A stretch of 11,146 nt of DNA from Thermomicrobiaceae bacterium (GTDB lineage: Bacteria > Chloroflexota > Chloroflexia > Thermomicrobiales > Thermomicrobiaceae). The DNA lies in contig JAICWZ010000021.1 of NCBI GenBank assembly GCA_025966355.1, positions 1-11,146 on the forward strand, in the 5' to 3' direction. Positions 1 through 5,474 of this stretch are shown here, piece by piece. The position numbers were made by a program, and so were the translations under genes. Every line of letters starts with the position of its first letter. Position 1 is the stretch's first letter. Below the pieces are notes generated by a model that was not told the origin of the DNA, did no database searches, and worked only from the letters and a program-made list of their open reading frames with translations.

Positions 1-49
1 ATGCGTCGATTTCCGACGACAGGGGTGGGTATATGTCCCAAACGGGCTA

Positions 50-77
50 TTGTCTGACGTTTCTGGCTCGTTAGAAT
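50..77 (+). promoter_or_regulatory. Candidate promoter of the secreted-protein gene
   Basis: TTGTCT at 50-55 and TAGAAT at 72-77 are separated by 16 nt and resemble -35 and -10 boxes of a housekeeping sigma factor. The -10 matches the consensus at five of six positions. Transcription would begin near 84, leaving a leader of about 85 nt before the ATG at 170. This is pattern matching only. Confidence 0.4.
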
Positions 78-169
78 GGACGATAGGCTACCCTGCTGTT
101 ACTGAGCGGCTAATAGTGCCGATCGGGCTACACGAAGTTGGCGTGAAGGCCGCGGAAGGAGTCACAGCG

Positions 170-826
170 ATGAGATCGTGGAGAAGATTGAAGTTGCTCG
201 GCGTGCTGGCACTGGTGATCGCGATGGTCGCCGTGCTCCCCGGCACTGCGTTTGCCGCACCACCTCCGGGTGGGCCACAGCAGGCGCACTACGTCATTTT
301 CACCACGAATCGCGTGCCAATTCTTAATATCAGCGAAGTTGGAACGCTCACCCTCGATCTGACTGGTAATCCGCACTCCTTCACCTTCGACTGGTCCTTC
401 CGCGGAATTACCGCCGGGTCGCCGGCAAGCGCTTCGGGCACCGGTTCCGGTTCGGGAAACGGCAACAGTTTGACCATGAACCTTGATTCGATCTCAAGCT
501 GGAATATGCCGGGGTTCGCTCAGCCGGAAACGGGCAAGACCGCTTTTATCTCGCGATCGCGTTTCTCGTTCTTCGGCAGCGTCTACTTCCTGACACTCAA
601 CGACTTCCCGAACTTCCCACATCCGATCGTTGCGGGGGTGCCGCTGATCGTCTTCCCGCGCTTCAACGGACCGTTCGCCGGCCACGGCCGATTCGGCGGC
701 CAGAGCCAATTCTTCTTCGAAAGCTCCGCCGGTACTGGCTCGACCGACATCTCGACCTTGCCAGGCGCGCCAACGCGCACCCGCGGACCGTTCAGCTTCC
801 CGGTCGTCCGGCCGTTTGGAATTTGA
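170..826 (+). CDS. Secreted protein of unknown function
   Basis: I do not recognise this family. The reading frame is open from 50, but the ATG at 170 is the likely start: AAGGAG lies 8 nt upstream (156-161), and a classical signal peptide follows at once. That peptide has a basic n-region (RSWRRLK), a hydrophobic core at residues 9-24 and an AFA|A cleavage site after residue 29. The mature protein of about 189 residues has no cysteine. It has a Gly/Ser-rich stretch near residues 83-100 and alternating hydrophobic and polar segments that suggest beta strands. Phe and Pro are abundant at residues 115-218. There is no LPXTG motif, no C-terminal membrane anchor and no recognisable catalytic motif. 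It is probably exported and soluble, or loosely surface-bound. A strong hairpin follows 14 nt after the stop, so it is probably transcribed alone, although it sits directly before a sortase-like gene. Confidence 0.75.
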   Translation: MRSWRRLKLLGVLALVIAMVAVLPGTAFAAPPPGGPQQAHYVIFTTNRVPILNISEVGTLTLDLTGNPHSFTFDWSFRGITAGSPASASGTGSGSGNGNSLTMNLDSISSWNMPGFAQPETGKTAFISRSRFSFFGSVYFLTLNDFPNFPHPIVAGVPLIVFPRFNGPFAGHGRFGGQSQFFFESSAGTGSTDISTLPGAPTRTRGPFSFPVVRPFGI

Positions 827-840
827 CGGGGGGATCGGCC

Positions 841-871
841 CGGAGCGCGTTCAGGTTATGAACGCGCTCCG
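841..871 (+). terminator. Strong hairpin after the secreted-protein gene, probable terminator
   Basis: A perfect 12-bp inverted repeat, CGGAGCGCGTTC (841-852) and GAACGCGCTCCG (860-871), encloses the 7-nt loop AGGTTAT. It starts 14 nt after the TGA at 824-826. No clean T-run follows (CTGATTCATTCC), so termination may be incomplete or the hairpin may mainly protect the 3' end of the mRNA. Only about 34 nt separate it from the next start codon. Confidence 0.6.
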
Positions 872-905
872 CTGATTCATTCCACTCGTATCCGAGCCGG
901 GAGTC

Positions 906-1622
906 GTGGTGATTACTCAACACGAATCAGATGCTGGAGTCTTGGCTCCAATTGATACTCCAAAGGTGCGAACGCGTCGAAGCTGGAAGCGAAAGCTGCT
1001 CTATGCGTTCGTGATCGTCGTCCTTCTTGCGCTCATTGCCATCGGCGGCGTCATCGGTTACTTCGTCGTTCGCGAGCACCGATCGCCGAGCGGCAAAGTA
1101 TTTGTCCAGACCGACAACGGCAAGGTGGAACTCAACGCCGTGCGAACGGTCGTCGCGCCGCCGACTGCGGCGGCAGCCGGGCTCGATCTGACGAATCAAA
1201 CCCCGCCCACCGAACTCAAGATAGGCAGCATCGGACTCGATACACAGACGTTCCTGATGGATAAAGACGTTCCGAAGACACCAGTGGCGGGCTGGCTCTA
1301 CGGCTCAGCGATGCCCGGCACGAAGGGGAACACCGTCTTCTACGGTGCTCGTGCGGGAGCGGCCGCCGTCTTCCAGAAACTCGATCAGCTGAAGTCGGGC
1401 GACCAGATCGTCGTGCGCGGCGGAGACGTCGGCTACGTCTATCAAGTCGTCTCGATTCAGGAAGTCGCCTCCAACGACACGCAGCTACTGCTGCCAACGG
1501 ATACGTCGGTGGTCACGCTGATCACCGATGCCGGCCAGTGGGATGACTCGCTTGGGGGCTACACGAAGCGATTGGTGGTGCGCGCGAACTACGTCACCGC
1601 GAAATCGTGGGAGGGGAAATGA
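906..1622 (+). CDS. Sortase-fold membrane protein lacking the catalytic His and Cys
   Basis: The 238-residue product has a basic cytoplasmic N-terminus (residues 21-30), one transmembrane helix (about 31-55) and an extracellular domain resembling class D/E/F sortases. Landmarks match in order: VAGWLYGSAMPGTKGNTVFYG (128-147 region), AAVFQKLDQLKSGDQIVV (153-170), YVYQVVSIQEV (178-187), PTDTSVVTLIT (197-207) and YTKRLVVRANYV (219-230). Active sortases have GH at the end of the first motif and TLITC in the fourth. Here the His position is Ala148 (GCT, 1347-1349) and the Cys position is Asp208 (GAT, 1527-1529). The family Arg appears kept as Arg222. The fold is intact with no stop or frameshift, so this looks like a maintained non-catalytic homologue. 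The start is GTG at 906, or the adjacent GTG at 909; GGGAG at 899-903 fits 909 slightly better. The stop lies 4 nt before the next gene, implying co-transcription. The sortase-fold call is recognition by eye. Confidence 0.82.
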   Translation: MVITQHESDAGVLAPIDTPKVRTRRSWKRKLLYAFVIVVLLALIAIGGVIGYFVVREHRSPSGKVFVQTDNGKVELNAVRTVVAPPTAAAAGLDLTNQTPPTELKIGSIGLDTQTFLMDKDVPKTPVAGWLYGSAMPGTKGNTVFYGARAGAAAVFQKLDQLKSGDQIVVRGGDVGYVYQVVSIQEVASNDTQLLLPTDTSVVTLITDAGQWDDSLGGYTKRLVVRANYVTAKSWEGK

Positions 1623-1626
1623 GTCG

Positions 1627-2853
1627 GTGGAACAGTACGACGTCGTCGTCGTAGGTGGCGGCCCTTCAGGTGCAGCCGTCGCGCGCGACATCGCGGCCGC
1701 CGGTTATCGCGTTGCGATCCTCGAACGGGATCGGGACATCGGCCAGCCGGTCCAGTGTTCAGGTCTGGTGACCGAGCGAACGCTGGCCGCGGCGGGGATC
1801 TCGCCGGAGATCGCGCATAACCAACTTGTCGGCGCCGCGATTCACTCGCCGAGTGGCGCGCGCTACGACATCGGCGGCGATCGCGTGCACGCTTATGTAC
1901 TCGATCGCACGCGCTTCGACCTCAGCATGATGATTCAAGCGCTTGAACTCGATGTCGACGTGCATGCCAATGCGCGCGTCGTCGATATCGATCGTGAGCG
2001 CGACTCGTTGCGTCTCACCGTCGAGTCGCATCGTTCGATTCATGAGTTCTCAACCCGCCTCGTCGTTGGCGCGGATGGGCCGCGGTCGATCGTCGCGCAG
2101 TTTCTGGAATTACCGCCACCGGTCGAGGTGCTGCGCGCCCGTGGTGCGGACGTGCGGCTGCCGGCCAGGCTTGCGCCCGACCAGGTCCTGATCTTCACCG
2201 GCGAACGCTACGCTGCTGGATTTTTCGCCTGGTTGATCCCGCTGGGACGCGATCGCTACCGTCTCGGCTGGGGCACAAGCCGTGCCGGAAGCGCCCAAAC
2301 GTTGCGGAACCTAACGGACGATTACCCCGATATTTTCAGCGGGATGCAAATTCTGTCCCAAACTGGCGGCCTCATCCCGCTTGGCCCACGGCCGGTCACG
2401 AGTGGCGAGCGCGGCATGGTCGTCGGCGATGCCGCGGGGCAGGCCAAAGCGACGAGCGGTGGTGGGCTCTTTACCGCGCTCACCTGTGCGCGTTACTGCG
2501 CCCGGACGGCGCTCGACGCCCTGAGTTCCGACGACTTTTCGGCTGAGAAGCTCTCGTCCTACGATCGCGACTGGCGTGCCGATATTGGGGTTGAACTTGA
2601 ACACGCGACAGCATTGCGCAGTGCCTACCGTGAACTGACCGACGCTGATCTCGATCTCGGCTTGCGGATGCTGCGCTTCCGGGGGATGCGAGCCATCGTC
2701 AATCGCTATGGCGATATCGACTATCCATCGGTGCTCGCCGCACGGGCGCTACGAGCGGCGCCGTCGTTGCTCCGCCTGGCGCATGGACGGGGCAACCTAC
2801 GAGCGTTCATTAGCGACAACGCGCAGTCGGTCGTGAGTGCGAGTTCCGACTGA
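1627..2853 (+). CDS. Geranylgeranyl reductase family FAD-dependent oxidoreductase
   Basis: The 408-residue flavoprotein belongs to the geranylgeranyl reductase/FixC-like group, which reduces isoprenoid double bonds in lipids, quinones or pigments. Visible motifs are the Rossmann GGGPSG (residues 10-15) with the acidic end of strand 2 at Glu34 (ILERD), the substrate-side PVQCSG (41-46), the conserved Arg/Phe/Asp stretch RTRFD (94-98), GADGPRS (148-154), and the second FAD motif GDAAGQAKATSGGG (267-280). The FFAWLIPLGRDRYRLGWGT stretch (199-217) matches the family's central strand region. The last motif resembles archaeal lipid-type reductases more than plant ChlP, but the substrate cannot be fixed from sequence. 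The GTG at 1627 is chosen because EQYDVVVVGGG follows directly; the frame is open upstream from 1528 but only inside the sortase gene. An ATG at 1619 overlaps the sortase stop but is out of frame. Its neighbours suggest membrane or polyprenyl lipid modification. Confidence 0.85.
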   Translation: MEQYDVVVVGGGPSGAAVARDIAAAGYRVAILERDRDIGQPVQCSGLVTERTLAAAGISPEIAHNQLVGAAIHSPSGARYDIGGDRVHAYVLDRTRFDLSMMIQALELDVDVHANARVVDIDRERDSLRLTVESHRSIHEFSTRLVVGADGPRSIVAQFLELPPPVEVLRARGADVRLPARLAPDQVLIFTGERYAAGFFAWLIPLGRDRYRLGWGTSRAGSAQTLRNLTDDYPDIFSGMQILSQTGGLIPLGPRPVTSGERGMVVGDAAGQAKATSGGGLFTALTCARYCARTALDALSSDDFSAEKLSSYDRDWRADIGVELEHATALRSAYRELTDADLDLGLRMLRFRGMRAIVNRYGDIDYPSVLAARALRAAPSLLRLAHGRGNLRAFISDNAQSVVSASSD

Positions 2854-2915
2854 CAGACCGGACGAAACGCGACGTCGGATGGTTGCTCGAAATCGTCTTC
2901 GGGAAGGGGTTCAAC

Positions 2916-3677
2916 GTGAGTACGATGCGACGACGCCAACCGATAACCATGGCCGCCATTCCGGCATACAACGAAGCGGCGAGTATCGAGAGCGTCGTAC
3001 GACGGACGCTCACGCATGTCGATTTTGTCGTTGTTATTGACGACGGGAGCAGCGACCGCACCGCCGAGCTCGCGCGCGCGGCGGGCGCCGATGTCGTCCG
3101 CCATACCGAGAATCGTGGCAAGGCGGGTGGGATCATGTCAGCTATCGCGGTCGCGTCACGCCGTGATGTCGATCGTCTCGTCCTGCTCGACGGAGATGGA
3201 CAGCACGATCCGGATGATATTCCGCGCCTGCTCGAGCCGCTCGATCTCGACCAGGGAGACATCGTTATCGGTTCGCGCTTCCTCGATATCCGAAATCCGA
3301 TCCCGTTCTATCGCACGATCGGACAGCGGGTGCTCAACGTCGCCACACATGCCGGGAGTGGGTTGCGTTGTTCCGATTCGCAGTGCGGGTTTCGCGCGCT
3401 CAATCGCGCTGCCTATTCATCGTTGGCACTACGCGAAACGTTCCTGCACGGCCTGGCCGTCGAAAGCGAAATGCAGTTTCAGGCAGCCGAGGCCGGTCTG
3501 CGACTTCGCGAGGTGCCGATTTTTGTTTCCTACGACGAGAAGGCTCGCCGTAGCCCGATCAAGCACGGTTTTGGTGTCCTCTACCGTGTGCTCGCCCTCA
3601 CCGGCCGTCGCTGGAACGCCCGGGTTCGCGGCAGCGCACCTGCGCAACTCGAGCCGGAATCACAGGCAGCGGACTAG
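2916..3677 (+). CDS. Family 2 glycosyltransferase, dolichyl-phosphate mannosyltransferase-like
   Basis: The 253-residue protein is a GT-A family 2 glycosyltransferase. Motifs are AAIPAYNEAASIESVV (13-28), nucleotide-binding DDGSSD (42-47), NRGKAGG (66-72), the metal-binding region DGDGQHDP (92-99), GSRF (119-122), DSQCGFRA (154-161) and the acceptor-side ESEM (183-186). This set is typical of the DPM1/polyprenyl-phosphate sugar transferase branch, which moves a sugar from a nucleotide donor to a lipid phosphate at the cytoplasmic face. No transmembrane helix is present after the catalytic domain; the C-terminal 25 residues look disordered. The GTG at 2916 has GGGAAGGGG 6 nt upstream (2901-2909), better than the in-frame TTG at 2883. 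It lies 62 nt after the reductase gene on the same strand, probably in one transcript. Reductase plus polyprenyl sugar transferase hints at a saturated polyprenyl carrier, which is inference. Sugar specificity is unknown. Confidence 0.87.
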   Translation: MSTMRRRQPITMAAIPAYNEAASIESVVRRTLTHVDFVVVIDDGSSDRTAELARAAGADVVRHTENRGKAGGIMSAIAVASRRDVDRLVLLDGDGQHDPDDIPRLLEPLDLDQGDIVIGSRFLDIRNPIPFYRTIGQRVLNVATHAGSGLRCSDSQCGFRALNRAAYSSLALRETFLHGLAVESEMQFQAAEAGLRLREVPIFVSYDEKARRSPIKHGFGVLYRVLALTGRRWNARVRGSAPAQLEPESQAAD

Positions 3678-3711
3678 CGCCAGTTACGCAACGAAAGCTC
3701 GATGCTCGCCG

Positions 3712-3725
3712 GGCCAATACTGGCC
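3712..3725 (+). other. Small hairpin after the glycosyltransferase gene
   Basis: GGCCA (3712-3716) and TGGCC (3721-3725) can form a 5-bp stem with a 4-nt loop, 34 nt after the TAG. GGTTAACC follows at 3727-3734. No T-run follows, so a terminator role is doubtful. Confidence 0.2.
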
Positions 3726-3744
3726 AGGTTAACCCGTTCTACTC

Positions 3745-3840
3745 GTCATTCTGAGCCGCAGCGAAGAATCTCTTCTGCGTGCCTGTGAGCGTAATGCACG
3801 GGAAACGGAGAGGAGATTCTTCGCTGCGGCTCAGAATGAC
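3745..3840. repeat. 96-bp inverted-repeat element (MITE-like or REP-like)
   Basis: The ends are a perfect 27-nt inverted repeat: the left arm 3745-3771 begins GTCATTCTGAGCCGCAGCGA, and the right arm 3814-3840 is its exact reverse complement. The pairing continues imperfectly inward to about 3780 and 3805, with roughly two mismatches, leaving a centre of about 24 nt. It breaks sharply at both outer ends. No target-site duplication is evident. There is no transposase and no credible protein inside. It sits between convergent genes, where such elements are tolerated. I recall very similar CATTCTGAG...GAAGAATCT repeats as dispersed elements in other bacterial genomes, including Chloroflexota, but could not search. 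It could also act as a bidirectional terminator. Confidence 0.8.
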
Positions 3841-3870
3841 ATTATTGATGTGCCGATGCCGTATTCAGCT

Positions 3871-3910
3871 CCCACAGCACGTACGTACGCATGTACGTTA
3901 TTCGTGTGGG
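3871..3910. terminator. Compound palindrome between convergent genes, possible terminator
   Basis: CCCACA (3871-3876) pairs with TGTGGG (3905-3910). Inside it, ACGTAC (3879-3884) pairs with GTACGT (3893-3898) around an 8-nt loop, with unequal internal bulges. The structure ends 19 nt beyond the stop of the minus-strand DUF1616 gene. Neither side has a T-run, so a terminator role is only possible. Confidence 0.3.
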
Positions 3911-3929
3911 ACGATTGCTTCGTTGAGGC

Positions 3930-4889
3930 TCATGGGGCCGAGGTTTTGTCGTCGACGTTGATGAACAGACGAAGCGATCGATAGGGAGACGTGTAGTCGG
4001 TGGAGTTTCCACGATAGAGGTTGAACGTGAGCGCCAGCGGCTGTCCTGGTTCGACGGCGGTAAGTGTGGGCGGAATTTGGATCGTCACCGGTCGCTGCCA
4101 GGTATCGCCCTTCGCGACATGGATCGAATCGATCGAGCCGACGGTCGTTGATCCCGCGACGACATCGAGCGAGTAAGCGACGTCCTTGCCTTCGTGATTT
4201 TCAATTTCCAATTGAATCTGCTGCGATTGGCCTTCCGCGAACGAACGCGGATAGAAGGCCGCCTGACCATTCTGGTTGAAGATCGCGAACTCCGTGCTCG
4301 GGTCGGAACGCAGGCGCTGGGCGACCAAGGCCGCGCTCGAGCCGCCGAAAATGAGCACCGCCACAACCAACATACCGGCCGCGATTTTGCTGGTCTTGCC
4401 CCAGGTCGAGATCGGGGGTACGTACGGTCTGGGGATCTCCGCGACGAAGCGAAGATCTTTTGGGAGCCGATTGCGGCGCCAGATCGCAACCAACGTCAGG
4501 AGAACGCTGAGCGTGAGGAGACTGCCGGCGATCGGCCCGAGCGTAAGCTTCCAGGGCGAGAACTCGATCCCGAGCGCCATCAGCGGGATGATCGCGAGCG
4601 ACAGACCGAAGCCGAGCGCGATCCGCTCAAGCCCATCGAGCCCTTCGCTTGATGGAAAAAGCAGTGTCACCAGAGCGTAACCCGGGATGAAGACGATCAA
4701 CGGAAGCCCGAAAATCAGGCGCAGTGGCACCGGCGCCCCGACGAGAGCCGCACCGACGCCGATAGTCCCGATAATCAGGAAGAGGATCAGTTCCCATTGC
4801 TCGCGGAAGTTGATGGGGCTCGTTTCGTGTGACGGAAGCGGAGCAACAGTTGTGTCGGTGGGCTGCTCAACGGCCTGTTCCGTCGTCAT
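3930..4889 (-). CDS. DUF1616 family membrane protein
   Basis: The 319-residue protein has five predicted membrane segments at about 33-52, 56-78, 90-109, 117-136 and 168-190, and an extracytoplasmic C-terminal domain (about 195-319). The region LPLIVFIPGYALVTLLFP (62-79) followed by LDGLERIALGFGLSLAIIPL (84-103) is the hallmark of DUF1616. The C-terminal part FAIFNQNGQAAFYP (201-214) and IENHEGKDVAYSLDV (229-243) also matches that family, whose function is unknown and which is often found near envelope glycosylation genes. The C-terminal domain looks like a beta-sandwich. The ATG at 4889 has AGGAGG 3 nt upstream (4893-4898 on the plus strand), so the start is well supported. A TATACT box lies 35 nt upstream of the ATG. 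It is convergent with the glycosyltransferase gene and downstream of selC on the same strand. Confidence 0.85.
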   Translation of the reverse strand: MTTEQAVEQPTDTTVAPLPSHETSPINFREQWELILFLIIGTIGVGAALVGAPVPLRLIFGLPLIVFIPGYALVTLLFPSSEGLDGLERIALGFGLSLAIIPLMALGIEFSPWKLTLGPIAGSLLTLSVLLTLVAIWRRNRLPKDLRFVAEIPRPYVPPISTWGKTSKIAAGMLVVAVLIFGGSSAALVAQRLRSDPSTEFAIFNQNGQAAFYPRSFAEGQSQQIQLEIENHEGKDVAYSLDVVAGSTTVGSIDSIHVAKGDTWQRPVTIQIPPTLTAVEPGQPLALTFNLYRGNSTDYTSPYRSLRLFINVDDKTSAP

Positions 4890-4923
4890 ATCCCTCCTCG
4901 TCCGAGATGACTTGTCGACCTTG

Positions 4924-4929
4924 AGTATA
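4924..4929 (-). promoter_or_regulatory. Possible -10 box for the DUF1616 gene
   Basis: On the minus strand TATACT lies 35 nt upstream of the ATG, a good match to a -10 hexamer that would give a leader of about 28 nt. No convincing -35 is found 16-18 nt further upstream, so read-through from selC or upstream is also possible. Confidence 0.3.
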
Positions 4930-5022
4930 GCGGCTTTCGCGGAGTAGCGAGGATGCAGGATTGTTGGTTACCACTGCGGCCCCACCGCGGCGTTGCCGGA
5001 TGTGAAACGAGCGGTTGATGAG

Positions 5023-5119
5023 TGGCGAGGGTGCATGGGAGTCGAACCCACCTGCGAGGTTCGTCACCCCGCACAACAGTTTTGAAGACTGCACAGACCA
5101 CCGGGCCTGATCCACCCCC
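5023..5119 (-). tRNA. selC: tRNA-Sec, anticodon TCA
   Basis: The 97-nt minus-strand sequence folds as a bacterial selenocysteine tRNA. It has an 8-nt acceptor 5' strand GGGGGTGG opposite GCACCCTC, the linker AT, and the long 6-bp D stem CAGGCC/GGTCTG with a 4-nt loop CGGT. The anticodon stem GCAGT/ACTGT closes the loop CTTCAAA with anticodon TCA (5083-5085). A 24-nt variable region carries an 8-bp stem closed by GACGA. The T arm is GTGGG-TTCGACT-CCCAT, followed by discriminator G and an encoded CCA (5023-5025). The 6-bp D stem, 8+5 acceptor/T layout, long variable arm and UCA anticodon together are diagnostic. Odd points: the second acceptor pair is G-U, and the eighth would be a G-G mismatch. 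It starts 23 nt after the 85-aa gene and may share its transcript. The gene serves UGA decoding with SelB; no other sel gene is in the window. Confidence 0.94.
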
Positions 5120-5142
5120 ACGAAGTATGGTTTTCGAGCGGC

Positions 5143-5400
5143 CTACTCTCGTTTGCGTCGTCGCTCGTAGGCTGACTCCAGCAGGTTATCGATGTCTTCG
5201 TTCGAGAAGAGATATGTTTCCGGGTAGCTGAGGCGTTGCTCGCTCACGCTCTTGTCAGCGGCGATCTGTCCCTTGATCAAGAAGCCCTGCGGGGTCTCGA
5301 CGAGGACCACCTGCGTGAACCGGTTCTGGTCAAGATAGTTCCCGACCGCGCGAAACGCATCCTCGTAGCGCACGCGAGCTGTCCCACTGTGATCGAGCAT
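5143..5400 (-). CDS. 85-residue protein of unknown function
   Basis: I do not recognise a named family. The protein is small and soluble, with no signal peptide or membrane segment. Residues 10-25 (VRYEDAFRAVGNYLDQ) look helical. Residues 29-46 (TQVVLVETPQGFLIKGQI) look like a beta hairpin. Residues 66-85 (SNEDIDNLLESAYERRRKRE) form a charged C-terminal helix. The alpha-beta-beta-alpha layout and codon use resembling the neighbouring genes argue that it is real. The ATG at 5400 is preceded by GGGAAGG at a long spacing of about 10 nt, and no in-frame alternative lies nearby. The TAG stop lies 23 nt before the 5' end of selC and the gene starts 74 nt after the thiamine-diphosphate enzyme, all on one strand, so the three may form one transcript. 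No functional link to selenocysteine can be claimed. Confidence 0.72.
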   Translation of the reverse strand: MLDHSGTARVRYEDAFRAVGNYLDQNRFTQVVLVETPQGFLIKGQIAADKSVSEQRLSYPETYLFSNEDIDNLLESAYERRRKRE

Positions 5401-5474
5401 TCGCTTTTCGCCTTCCCGAACCGTCGCGCGAACCGGTGATCGTCATACCAGCCTCAAACCAACACGCGCACGGA

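Noticed and set aside
758..775. LPGAPT in the secreted protein as a possible sorting signal
   Set aside because: It does not match LPXTG, and no hydrophobic segment plus basic tail follows.
1527..1529. Selenocysteine at the sortase Cys position
   Set aside because: The codon is GAT (Asp), not TGA, so the selC gene nearby does not restore a nucleophile here.
1619..1621. ATG overlapping the sortase stop as start of the reductase
   Set aside because: It is out of frame with the flavoprotein; the GTG at 1627 is in frame and directly precedes the Rossmann motif.
2851..2853. TGA stop of the reductase as a possible selenocysteine codon
   Set aside because: The domain is already complete, the codons beyond show no homology, and no stem-loop of SECIS type is evident just after it.
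3016..3732. 238-codon plus-strand open frame overlapping the glycosyltransferase
   Set aside because: It is out of frame with a clear GT2 domain and is a low-complexity Ser/Arg shadow.
3779..3961. 60-codon open frame starting inside the inverted repeat
   Set aside because: It spans the right repeat arm and the palindrome, runs into the DUF1616 gene end, and has no ribosome binding site or family resemblance.
4194..4652. Plus-strand 152-codon open frame
   Set aside because: It lies antisense within the DUF1616 gene, has a highly charged shadow composition and no ribosome binding site that I can see.
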